Source of the DNA: Ahaetulla prasina
Lineage: Eukaryota > Chordata > Lepidosauria > Squamata > Colubridae
Direction of reading: 5' to 3'
NCBI RefSeq assembly: GCF_028640845.1
Contig: NC_080546.1
Location: 72,149,051 to 72,213,050, forward strand
DNA length: 64,000 nucleotides
Part shown: positions 54,676-64,000 of the stretch, one piece after another
Numbering within the stretch: the first letter of the stretch is position 1
How the letters are laid out: every line of letters starts with the position of its first letter
The notes under the pieces: model-generated
What the model was told of the DNA's origin: nothing
Seen by the model: only the letters and a program-made list of their open reading frames with translations
Databases searched by the model: none
Program-made: the position numbers and the translations under genes

Positions 54676-56140
54676 GTTGCCGAAGAAGCCCACCATCAAG
54701 GAACTGAATGACTACAGACCAGTTGCTCTAACATCTGTAGTCATGAAAACCTTTGAAAGGCTAGTGCTTTCCTACCTGAAAACCATCACGAATCCGCTCT
54801 TAGACCCCTTGCAATCTGCATACCGAGCAAATAGATCAACAGATGATGCTGTTAATATGGCTCTGCACTACATCCTACAACATCTTGAGTCTCCAAAGAC
54901 CTATGCAAGGGTCCTTTTTGTAGACTTTAGTTCAGCATTCAATACCATCATTCCAGACATTCTTCTAACTAAGCTAAACCAGCTACAGGTACCGGAACAG
55001 ACTTGTAAGTGGATCACAAGCTTCCTAACAAACAGGAAGCAGCAGGTGAAGCTAAGCAAGATCACATCAAATACCTGTACAATTAGCACAGGGGCCCCCC
55101 AAGGCTGTGTGGTCTCCCCACTTCTCTTCTCTCTGTATACCAATGACTGCATCTCCAATGATCCATTTGTTAAGCTACTGAAGTTCGCAGATGACACAAC
55201 AGTGATTGGTCTCATTCGAGACAATGACGAATCCGCATATAGACGAGAGGTCGAACGACTAGCCTTGTGGTGCAACCAAAACAATCTGGAACTGAACACA
55301 CTCAAAACCGTAGAAATGGTGGTAGACTTTAGGAAAAACCCTTCCATACTTCCACCTCTCACAATACTTGACAACACAGTATCAACAGTAGAAACCTTCA
55401 AATTTCTGGGTTCTATCATATCGCAAGATCTCAAATGGACAGCTAACATCAAAACATCATTAAAAAGGACAACAAAGAATGTTCTTTCTGCCAACTCAGT
55501 AAGCTCAAACTGCCCAAGGAGCTGCTGATCCAATTCTACAGAGGAATTATTGAGTCTGTCATTTGCACCTCTATAACTGTCTGGTTCGGTTCTGCAACCC
55601 AACAAGAAAAACACAGACTTCAGAGGATAATTAGAACTGCAGAAAAAATAATTGCTACCAACTTGCCTTCCATTGAGGACCTGTATACTGCACGAATCAA
55701 GAAGAGGGCCGTGAAAATATTTGCAGATCACTCGCATCCTGGACATAAACTGTTTCAACTCCTACCCTCAAAACGACGCTATAGAGCACTGCACACCAGA
55801 ACAACTAGACACAAGAACAGTTTTTTCCCGAAGGCCATCACTCTGCTAAACAAATAATTCCCTCAACACTGTCAGACTATTTACTGAATCTGCACTACTA
55901 TTAATCGTTTCATAGTTCCCATCACCAATCTCTTTCCACTTATGACTGTATGACTATAACTTGTTGCTGGCAATCCTTATGATTTATATTGATATATTGA
56001 TCATCAATTGTGTTGTAAATGTTGTACCTTGATGAACGTATCTTTTCTTTTATGTACACTGAGAGCATATGCACCAAGACAAATTCCTTGTGTGTCCAAT
56101 CACACTTGGCCAATAAAATTCTATTCTATTCTATTCTCTA
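54676..56140 (+). mobile_element. Rex1-like LINE, 5'-truncated, with (ATTCT)n tail
   Basis: Starts 'ccgaagaagcccaccatcaa' inside the RT fingers, continues through RT and C-terminus, then the 3' UTR to four ATTCT units. At its 5' junction the host CR1 sequence 'ttaatcatattagttg' is present twice in tandem. Confidence 0.92.
54677..55528 (+). pseudogene. Rex1-like reverse transcriptase
   Basis: 283 open codons. 'NDYRPVALTSVVMKTFERL' (11-29), motif A '[15 protein letters not shown]' (Asp 83), motif B 'TGAPQGCVVSPLLF' (138-151), motif C 'FADDT' (170-174, both Asp intact), then 'LALWCNQNNLELNTLKT' and 'FKFLGSIISQDLKW'. The frame is lost near 55490 by a small deletion and the C-terminal part continues in another frame to 55857 ('RIKKRAVKIFADHSHPGHK', 'RTTRHKNSFFPKAITLLNK'). 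N-terminal endonuclease and fingers are missing. It is the most complete RT core of this family in the window. Confidence 0.92.
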
Positions 56141-56527
56141 CTAAACAAATAATTCCCTCAACACTGTTAAACTATTCACATTAGGCTGCATTACTATTGC
56201 TATTGGTCTTTTCATCGTTCCTGTCACCCATCTCCTCCCACTTGTGACTGCATGACTGTAACTTTATTGCTTGTATCCTTATGATTTATATTGATATTGA
56301 TTATTTCCTAGTATGATTCAATTGCTTATTGTACCATATGACTGTCACTGGGTGTTATGCCTTGTGATTCTTGACGAGTGTATATTGTCTTTTTATGTGC
56401 ACTGAGAGCATATGCACCAAGACAAATTCCTTGTGTGTCCAATCACACTTGGCCAATAAAGAATTCTATTCTATTCTATTCTATTCTATTCTATTCTATT
56501 CTATTCTATTCTATTCTATTCTATTCT
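56141..56527 (+). mobile_element. Second Rex1-like LINE end, tandem to the first
   Basis: Begins 'ctaaacaaataattccctca', equivalent to ~55845 of the first copy, and repeats the 3' UTR to an (ATTCT)n array of about 13 units (56463-56527). Divergence between the two UTRs (e.g. 'gcattactattgctattgg' here) argues for separate insertions and against a recent duplication. Confidence 0.88.
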
Positions 56528-56805
56528 TTGCACTTTTTTCAAAGTCTCAACATCTATTTTTGTAATAGATATACACATCTATGTAATGTGATGACCAAAA
56601 CTGGATGTAGTATTCCAGGTGTGGCCTTACTAAGGCTTTATAAAGGGTTACTAATAATTCATGTGATTTTAATTCTATGCCTCTGTTTATACAACCAAGG
56701 ACTGTATTATCTTTTTTTTAGTTGCTGCTGCAAACTGCTGACTCATGTTGTCTCCATTTTGACGTTTTCCGTATTCTAATCTACAGTATTCTTTATTTTA
56801 TTTTT

Positions 56806-57820
56806 AGCAACATATCTTTCTTACCAATCCACAAGTCTATGTCTAAAATTCATTCAATCTAAAATTCAACAAACTTCAATGTTTTTCAATTGCTTGGGAC
56901 ATTAAGTATCAGTTCTTAATTTAATACAGAGCAAGAAATCCTGCCTCCTCCTCTCCTAGTCTGGGATAATCTGAGACTGTCCAGGAAAAGTGGCTAGTAT
57001 AATTAGATATTATTAATAAATTATTAGTTATTACTAATTGTATCTAATTATGCATACTTAGAGTAGTAATTGGCTGGATTTTTTCCCCTTCTCCAAAGAA
57101 GCTGTAATTGCAATATCCGCACAAATCAAACAATCTGGCAAGATGATTATATTGCTCCTACTGCTACTCATAATTCTAACTCTGAGGAGAAGTGTGGTTT
57201 TATTAAAGTCAGGAAGAAAGCCTTAAGATCAGCTGCCATAAATTAATGTTGTCATGTCTCTTAAAGTTCCATCTCAAAAGATAGGGCAAATTAGGAGAGT
57301 AAAGGATTTTAAAATGAGGGGGGGGGAGAAAAAGAGAGGGAAAAAAATAAGAAAATAATGAAATGGGATAAAAGAAGATAGGAGTAGTTGATGAAAAGGA
57401 AAACATGTTTTATAGAGTTAGAATTATAATTGAATCGAAGGAAGATTTATAAGTATAGATGAATTTTAGCAAGTTCAATATATGAGACTGTAATACTTTG
57501 AATGTTTTTAATTGTAATAATGGAATTTAGCTAAAGCACCTGAAATTATAGAAGGTTTTTAATTATGGATTTAAAAAAACAATGGGGAAATAGAAATAGA
57601 AATGAATGATTTGAATGTTATATGTGTAAAATTGTATGAACATGAATATTTGTGATTTGAAAAGAAAAATTACTTAGAATGATAAAAGAATTGAAGTAAG
57701 ACTTATAAATGAAATGTAGTAAATGCAACATTGGAATATTGGAAATGTTTTTAATTGCCAAATATGGAACTTAGCTAAAATATTTGAAATTATATTATAT
57801 TGTGAAGCATTGCTTATATT
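56806..57820. other. AT-rich DNA with an internal ~240-bp duplication
   Basis: 'gaatgtttttaattgtaata' (57497-) and 'gaaatgtttttaattgccaa' (57742-), each followed by 'tggaa(t/c)ttagctaaa', mark two imperfect copies ~245 bp apart. The purine-rich, gene-less character resembles an L1 3' UTR, but no ORF or tail confirms it. Confidence 0.4.
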
Positions 57821-57829
57821 CTAGGAGCA

Positions 57830-57985
57830 ATGAAGAAGCACGAAGCAGTAAACACCAGCCTGAAGATGACGAATGAGACTTAGTCAAAATGTCGGCAAGA
57901 CACTTCCAATTTTATGTGGGAGAAAACCCGAACAACCAAAGACCTACATACAAACATCCGTGAAAACCTCAGAAAACATGTATGT
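57830..57985 (+). mobile_element. PLE terminus, short copy
   Basis: 'gcctgaagatgacgaatgag' through 'gaaaacctcagaaaacatg'. The hammerhead-like core is present but its stem is altered (TTAGTC) and the GAAA box reads AAAA. It runs into a (TATG)n array. Confidence 0.85.
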
Positions 57986-58028
57986 ATGTATGTATGTATG
58001 TATGTATGTATGTACGTATGTATGTATG
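57986..58028. repeat. (TATG)n microsatellite
   Basis: About ten units attached to the PLE terminus. The solo LTR is inserted at its right end. Confidence 0.93.
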
Positions 58029-58683
58029 TGTTCTGTTTCCCTCCCCCAATACTCCCAACAAAGAGTCAGTCAAAGGCCTTCTTTTCTAATTTAATTACAT
58101 AGATAAATGTTCTGGCCACATCTACCCATGGGCCTGCCAAGTCTCTGGAGATAACTAGGAAATTATAGATAAGGCCAGAGTTACTGACGAATATATTCTT
58201 CCCTCCATTGATACAGTTTGCCCGCGCAAATTTTTGTCCAAGACAAAAATCCAGGAAGTTCCGCCTCCTGCTTTTATAGAATAGAATAGAACAGAATAGA
58301 ATTTTTTTTATTGGCCAAGTGTGATTGGACACACAAGGAATTTGTCTTGGTGCATATGCTCTCAGTGTACATAAAAGAAAAGATACGTTCATCAAGGTAC
58401 AACACACTGCATGACTCATTCTTTGGCTTTGTCCCAACGCCTCCTCTGCTGCGCGCGCCGGTCACGTCTGCGCAGTCTTGCATCAAGCCAAAACTCTTCT
58501 TGGGGCATTGCCAAATCAGAAGAAGGCCCGGGAGAATCAGGCCTTGCCGGCCCCTCCTCCTCCCTTTGGGTGGGTGCCAGGGAGGGAGAGGGCCCAGGAG
58601 AAGCAGGCCTTGCCAGGTCTTCTCCCTCACTTTCTGAATCATCCGAGTCCAGGAGTCCAAGTCCAGGAACCTGGGTCACAACA
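58029..58683 (-). mobile_element. Solo LTR interrupted by a LINE end
   Basis: Minus-strand reading starts TGTTGTGACCCAGG and ends GGGAAACAGAACA, with TGTT/AACA termini. A TATAAAAG box lies at ~58271-58278. GTATG on both sides (58024-58028; 58684-58688) is a possible 5-bp TSD, ambiguous because the site is a TATG array. U3 is GC-rich (58410-58683). No internal genes are present. A Rex1-like LINE end (58277-58407) sits immediately upstream of the TATA box. Confidence 0.78.
58277..58407 (-). mobile_element. Rex1-like LINE 3' end inside the LTR
   Basis: (AGAAT)n with one AGAAC, then 'ttggccaagtgtgattgg' to 'catcaaggtacaacac'. 131 bp; the shortest of the tailed copies. Confidence 0.9.
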
Positions 58684-58688
58684 GTATG

Positions 58689-58689
<1 letters not shown>

Positions 58690-58770
<81 letters not shown>
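58690..58770. repeat. (TC)n-(TG)n compound microsatellite
   Basis: About 23 TC units change to about 16 TG units, ending exactly at a PLE terminus ('taggtcttcggttattcggg'). Confidence 0.95.
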
Positions 58771-58773
<3 letters not shown>

Positions 58774-59552
58774 GTCTTCGGTTATTCGGGTTTTCTCCCA
58801 TGTAAAATTGGAAGTGTCTTGGCGACGTTTCGATGAAATCCCATTCATAAATGTAAACAACAAATCATCATTAGGCTAGGTGCTTAGAGCTTCGTATTTC
58901 TAGGAGAAATGTAAGATCGCAGCTGTTTCTTCCTTTTAACTGCTAGTGGGGGTTTGAACTGATTGGTTGGGAGCTTGGCTGTGTTCTGATTGGGTGGAGG
59001 TGTGTTCTGATTGGTTGGGGGTTTGGCTGTGCTCTAATTGGATGGTGGGGTTGGCTGTGCTCTGATTGGCTGGGTGTGTGTTCTGTTGGGGGGGGGCTTG
59101 GTTGTGCTCAGATTGGTTTGAGATGCAGGGGGATTTGAATTGGTTAGTTGCATTGCTGTTGTTTAGCTTCGCGTTCGTGGTCGTGCTACATCTTCATGGT
59201 TGTCGTGCTTCATTATCAGTGTGAGTTTGAGTTTGCTTTCTGTATGGATGTGTGGTGGTGACATGCTGTGTGGCACTCGTGAGTGTGGGTCTTGCATCAG
59301 TCTTCATGTTAGGGACTCGTTTGTCAATAAGGGCGGGTTTCCAAATGGCTGGTAGGCGGGAGGTATCATCTCGTTTATTCATGCTGTGTGGGCGTTTTTC
59401 TATCTCAATGGCTTCTCTGATTATTCTGTTGTTAAAATATTCAGTTTTGGCGATAGTTCAGTTTTGGCGATAGTAATTTTATGTCCTGTGGCTTTAAGGT
59501 GTTGGACCAGGGAAGAAGTTGGTTCCTCTTTTTTGATTGAGTTATGCTTCTG
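58771..59552 (-). mobile_element. PLE copy with GIY-YIG remnants
   Basis: Minus-strand PLE: terminus, Pro/Thr/Gln-rich tail region, then 'MNKRDDTSRLPAIWKPALID' coding (59194-59382) and 'EAIEIEKRPHS'-like sequence at ~59400. It is cut at ~59552 within the nuclease region. A 17-bp tandem duplication ('ttcagttttggcgatag') lies at 59437-59476. The segment at 58835-58870 has replaced the hammerhead-like core. Confidence 0.85.
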
Positions 59553-59666
59553 GGACGCACGAAGCACGAAGCTGAAGCCTGAAGATGACGAATGAGACTT
59601 CGTCGAAACATCGCCAAGACACTTCCAATTTTACATGGGAGAAAACCCAAACAACCAAAGACCTAC

Positions 59667-59668
<2 letters not shown>
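59553..59668 (+). mobile_element. PLE terminus in opposite orientation
   Basis: 'cacgaagctgaagcctgaag' to 'caaagacctacata'. The hammerhead-like core is nearly intact (GAAACATC instead of GAAACGTC). With the preceding minus-strand copy it forms another head-to-head PLE pair, followed by (TATG)n to ~59710. Confidence 0.87.
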
Positions 59669-59697
<29 letters not shown>

Positions 59698-59712
59698 TGT
59701 ATGTATGTATAT
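59669..59712. repeat. (TATG)n microsatellite
   Basis: About ten units following the PLE terminus, ending in a short TATATA run. Confidence 0.93.
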
Positions 59713-59789
59713 ATATCAGCCAAGTGGCTCTGGGTGCTTACAGTTCTAACACTATTTTAAAGTTATTAAATACAATAAAACAATAAAAA

Positions 59790-60082
59790 CCTTATATTCA
59801 TATTGATATTGATTGTTTCCTGATTGCTTATTTGTACCCTATGATTATCATTGAGTGTTGTATCATTAAGTGTTAAATTTGTACCCTATGACCATCATTA
59901 AGTGTTGTAAGTGTTGTACCTTTATGAAGGTATCTTTTCCTTTATGTACACTGAGAGCATATGCACCAAGACAAATTCCTTGTGTGTCCAATCACACTTG
60001 GCCAATAAAAATTCTATTCTATTCTATTCTATTCTATTCTATTCTATTCTATTCTATTCTATTCTATTCTATTCTATTCTAA
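59790..60082 (+). mobile_element. Rex1-like LINE 3' end with (ATTCT)n tail
   Basis: 'tcatattgatattgattgtt' through 'cacttggccaataaaa', then about 14 ATTCT units. It contains a short duplication of 'accctatga.catcattaagtgtt' at 59835-59905. Confidence 0.9.
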
Positions 60083-60094
60083 AAACATCCACAA

Positions 60095-60900
60095 ATTACA
60101 CACAGCAACCAAGATAGTTAGCCAAGTAACAATATATCCAAGAAACAGGTCCTTCAACACATTCCATCCTCAGGCCCAAGTACATACCCGGTTTCACCAA
60201 AATAAGACATCCCCTCATAATAAGCCCAATCGGGCTTTTGAGCGCATGGAAATAAGGCCAAGCGCTTATTTCAGGGTTCAAAAAAATATAAGACAGGGTC
60301 TTATTTTCAGGGAAACATGGTAACCAAATTTTTAAAGTCTTATGAAAGGCCAACAAGACTGAGGCCATTCTAATCACTGAAAGGACATTATTCCACAAAA
60401 CAGGGGCTACAGCAGAAAAGGATTGTCTTGTAATTCCCACTAGCCAATACTTTTTGGATGCCCACTCTGTTGGATCGAATTGGATGGATAGAGACTCTTG
60501 GAAAAAGATGGTCCCTAGGTAACCTAGTCCCAAGCCATGAACGGCTTTAAAGGTGACAACCAGCACATTGCATCCAGAAACACACTGCTAGTCAGTGCAG
60601 CTCATGTAGTAGTGCATGTGGCATCATTCTGCACCAACTGAAGTTATGAATCCTCTTCAAGGGCAACTCCATATAGCATACATTGCAGTAATCTAAGCAA
60701 GAGTTTTCAGGCGTGCTGGCTGGTGGTAAACAGGGCTTCCACTCCAAGAGAGGATACAATTGGCACACCACCCAAAGGTGTGCAAATGTTCTCCTAGCCT
60801 GCCGTTTTGAGTCTAGGAGGAACCCCAGATTGCACACTCAGTCTGTCTGGAGGCAGTGCCACCATATCCATAGCTATAGATGGAAGACCCCTGTCTCTGG
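60095..60900 (-). mobile_element. Old L3-type LINE relic with a MITE inside
   Basis: Minus-strand translation shows 'MLVVTFKAVHGLGLGYLGT' and, upstream, 'LDYCNVCYMELPLKRIHNF', clear counterparts of 'LVTIFKALHGIGPGYL' and 'LDYCNALYVGLPLKGIRRL' in the intact L3 frame. It is broken by stops and by the 135-bp MITE at 60189-60323. Confidence 0.75.
60189..60323. mobile_element. Short 'ataagac' MITE
   Basis: Inverted ends 'ggtttcaccaaaataagac' and 'cttattttcagggaaacatg' match the element at 20002-20133 in reverse orientation. Confidence 0.65.
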
Positions 60901-63770
60901 AAGGTCCAATCAGCCAGTGGTTATTTTTTGTTATTGTAACTGCTGGTTTCCTTTGAACCAACTTTTTCAATCTGTTCTCTGGCCTCTTCATCAGCTTCTC
61001 TTTTGTTTGGGACTGTGGCTTCTACAGCTTTTTTTTTTTAATGGGTTGGTCAACCTAGAGAATACGAAGCTTGAAATTAACCAGTTCATGCCTGGCTTTG
61101 CATGTGCAATTGAAATGGCTTTGCTCTCATACTTCGTTTGCAAATAATTATCTTTGGTGGTTATTGCTTCAAGAACATTTCTCAAAATCACTTCCTTTTG
61201 TCCCCTTCTTAGGGTAGAGTTCAATTCCCATCCCCAATCCCTAAATCTCCTTCTCAGATTTCAGCTCTTCAACAGCATTTACCAACTGGCTACATCTTCG
61301 CTACGCAAATTGGATGACAATAATTGGCAGCCAAAAGAAAAAAAAAGGACAGAAAATGCAATGCATGGAATAGCCAAGCATTTGCTGTGATGGTGGGAGA
61401 TTCCTTTCATGTGCTGGTTGGCACTGGGTGGGACTGGAATTCTAGCTGACAGAACTGCCAATTTCAGTCCTTACAATGTGGCATGAGAAAATTGTGTGGA
61501 GGAGGCAGCAAGATATAGAGCACAATGTTTTTCTGCTGACTCTAGAATCATGTACAGTAAGGCAAAGCATCTATATGGATGTGGCCAATGAAAGAGTTGT
61601 AAAATGTTATGGGCCTTGCTAGCTCTGCTAAAGAATTACCAACAGTGATAAAGTAAAGGGGAAACACTACCTTTTTTCTGATGATTATATTCAAGTGGAA
61701 TGAAGAATAAATAGGTCATGTCCTTCTAGATGCATGGGGAAGTGGAGAGGAAATTAAAAAAAAAACACAGAGGGGATGAGGTGAGCCAATAGTAACTACC
61801 ATCTCATTTGTTAACCATCAGTTTACTTAGGGATTATCTGACCAATGGAGATAAGGTCTTCCCTGGAACACAAAGGAAGGTTGGTTTTTTAATTGTTCTC
61901 TAAATCATAGATGTTTTTCTTCACTCATTACAATGTCCCTATTAGTTTATAGAACTTCTTTCTTACTGTAAAGCCATTAGAAACTTTAAAGAGACACTAG
62001 GCATCCATGCATGTAATGTAATAGTAAACTCTTTCATATTTGATGCAGGCAGCTCAATATGGATAACATCAATATAATGAAGAGTTCTAAGAAACATAAT
62101 GGAATTTATTCTGTCTCAAGATATACTATGGATATCTAATCTTGGAACCTGAACATTAAATCAAATTATAAAGTGGAATATTCATGGAATAGGTCAGGCA
62201 ATATCTTTTGAACTTTGTATTTTCTTAGGTGTGAAATGTTAGCATTAAAAAAACACAAATTTAATCATTAGATAAGTTCTTAGAGCAGCTGATTTATCAA
62301 GAATTTATTTCCAAGAAAAAAATATATTATATTCTGGTATAGATTTGATACACTGTTGATAAGATTGTATTTTCTAGAATAACATCTTCTGTTCATCATA
62401 TTTGTCATCTAACACAATTAAGGTAGATCAACATCTACTTTAGAATGTAGATTCAAGTAACCCTACATATAATTATAAGTATCTTGTTTCTTGCTGCTTA
62501 AATTGATTCAGAAACAGATATAAAACCAAGAGACCAAAGGGCATAGCATATCTAGAAAATTCTGTTTTGGTTTAGCTCAGTCATCTGTATGTTCAGTTTA
62601 CATAATTTATCTTTGCCATATTTCCACAAGAAAGGAAAAATATTATAGAAAAAGTAAATGACTACGTTTGTTAGCAACCGGAAACCTTTTATGGACTTTT
62701 TGCTAAAAATCATAAAAAATGAACTTGTGATTTATGGATTCAATGATTAGAAAGGGTAAGCAATAGAAAGAAGAGAGTCATAAGAGAATCTAGAGAGAGA
62801 ATAAAATGTAAATGTATTTATAACTGCTGTAAAGATTAGTAACTATATCATTGTATCTTTATTTTCTTTTTCTTCCTTCCTTTTTTCTTTCATTTTCTTC
62901 AATGAAAATTTATCATTGTTACTTTTCTTTATATTTTCCCCTTAAATCTGCATTATTTTTACCCTATAAAAATGTTTGTGATAAAATAATTTAAAAAAGA
63001 AAGGAAAATATAATAAATACATTTGATAGGGAACAGTAGCAAATAACATTATATTTTTTATTAATTGTAAAAAAAAATGAAAGTTCTATTGTAACAGGTT
63101 TAACATTAACCTTTCTTTCCCATAAAGACAACTCATATTCTGTTTGTTGACTAAAGTATTTTTGTCTTAATCACAAAGTATTTCTATCTTATAGCTATCA
63201 TTTCCCTTCTGTACTAGTGCAGGGAGAAAGGAAATTATTATATTTCCAGGCCTCTGATTCCATTGCATTTTACCTTATTAAGCATTTAATATGAACATTA
63301 AAGAACTTTCAAGTTAGGACTAAGTTTGCCTAAAGTCCCAAAGGTCTGGTTACTACAATTGCTATTTGTAGCTCTAGGAAAAACATTATTTTACATTCTA
63401 TCAGTCATACTAAATGTTCATTAAATTTAATGCATGCTTTATTTTCAAGATGATCATTTCTTCCTTTAAAAGTGATTGAAAGGGAGTTCAGTTAATCCTG
63501 AAACAATATCTAATTTTTATTACATCTTTGATGTGTATACCATGGCTGGCATATTAATGCTACTTTTCCTTAAGGATGTGGGTCTTAATAAAAAAGTTAT
63601 TCTGATTAGATTAGTGAGCTGCCTAATTCAATTTATTTCTATTCATTTCTTGGAGTACTGCACAATACTATAATTTAGGACTATATGCTGAACCAAAATG
63701 TTTCCTTGGCCCTGAGCAAACAACGGATGCATTCCGGGTAATATTATTATCATGGAAAACAGAACAGAAT
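60901..63770. other. No supported gene
   Basis: Mostly AT-rich. 60960-61480 is slightly richer in GC with short frames on both strands but no domain. A purine-rich to T-rich transition at 62750-63010 resembles a retroposon 3' end without defined borders. Confidence 0.4.
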
Positions 63771-63773
63771 GGA

Positions 63774-64000
63774 TAAGGTAAAGGTTCCCCTCGCACGTAT
63801 GTGCTAGTTGTTCCCAACTTAGGGGGTGGTGCTTATCTCCATTTCAAAGCCAAAGAGCCAGCACTGTCCGAAGATGTCTCCGTGGTCATCTGGCCGGCAT
63901 GACTATATACCAAAGGCACACGGAACGCTGTTACCTTCCCACCGAAGGTGGTCCCTATTTTCCTATTTGCATTTTTTACGTGCTTTCAAACTGCTAGGTT
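63774..64000 (-). mobile_element. Sauria-type SINE, continuing beyond the window
   Basis: Reverse-complement order of the Sauria SINE: 'ggtaaaggttcccctcgcac', 'atgtgctagttgttccca', 'tctggccggcatgac', 'acggaacgctgttacctt', 'ctttcaaactgctaggtt'. Better conserved than 38541-38875. The tRNA head should lie just outside the window. Confidence 0.93.

Larger units (their letters stand above)
54252..56805 (-). mobile_element. CR1 LINE 3' region, split by Rex1-like LINEs
   Basis: The left part (54252-54660) carries 'gagctggaagggaccttgga', 'ttctagtccaaccccctgc' and 'gaagcaccaacaacttctga'. After the insertion the CR1 resumes at ~56528 ('ctttgcacttttttcaaagt', 'tggatgtagtattccaggtg') to ~56805. The insertion point lies in 'catattagttgttct'. 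No CR1 coding sequence is visible. Confidence 0.88.

Noticed and set aside
54901..55758. 285-codon minus-strand frame
   Set aside because: Antisense shadow of the Rex1-like RT, which has clear catalytic motifs on the plus strand.
58274..58879. Several 100-130-codon frames on both strands, some Pro/Gly-rich
   Set aside because: They arise from the GC-rich U3 of the solo LTR plus the TC/TG array and the LINE tail; no shared frame or domain.

Overview
The window looks like ordinary non-coding nuclear DNA from a squamate reptile, most probably an advanced snake. The squamate evidence is two Sauria-type SINEs (38541-38875; 63774 to the window end). The snake evidence is eight LINE 3' ends that each run into an (AATAG/ATTCT)n pentanucleotide array, a LINE-seeded microsatellite I know from snake genomes. 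CR1 3' ends, L3/CR1-type LINEs, hAT-type MITEs and Penelope-like elements (PLEs) complete a typical snake repeat profile. There are no bacterial genes, operons, rRNAs, true tRNAs or CRISPR arrays. Nearly all long reading frames belong to retroelements.

Region by region. 1-6.8 kb: LINE and hAT fragments, two tRNA-derived SINEs and one pentanucleotide-tailed LINE end. 7.2-10.5 kb: a nested block in which a CR1-like LINE (minus strand) carries a PLE cluster in its TA-rich 3' UTR and a solo LTR in its coding part. 10.5-31 kb: AT-rich sequence with scattered SINEs, LINE relics and a series of hAT MITEs, most with recognisable 8-bp target-site duplications (TSDs). 31.2-38.3 kb: a Rex1/Babar-like LINE (minus) with decayed endonuclease and reverse transcriptase (RT) frames, split by a 3.74-kb L3/CR1-type LINE flanked by a 9-bp duplication. 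41.5-44.8 kb: a second L3-type LINE meets a CR1-like LINE 5' to 5'; the latter's 3' UTR carries a ~1.08-kb near-perfect palindrome made of two PLE arms. 46.6-50.7 kb: hAT MITEs plus the only convincing host coding exon (49495-49635, minus). 54-60 kb: a CR1 split by two Rex1-like copies, another PLE cluster with a solo LTR inside its microsatellite, and more pentanucleotide tails. 60-64 kb: an old LINE relic, unassigned AT-rich sequence and a Sauria SINE running off the end.

The window therefore reads as intronic or intergenic DNA of a gene on the minus strand, overwritten by nested retroelements. The most interesting structure is the PLE system. Short GIY-YIG-only units lie in inverted pairs, bounded by TA or TATG arrays. 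One has a perfect 48-bp terminal inverted repeat, and two carry a hammerhead-ribozyme-like core at the end of the reading frame. Two clusters sit in the same TA-rich spot of the same LINE 3' UTR. All family names come from sequence reading alone, without database searches.
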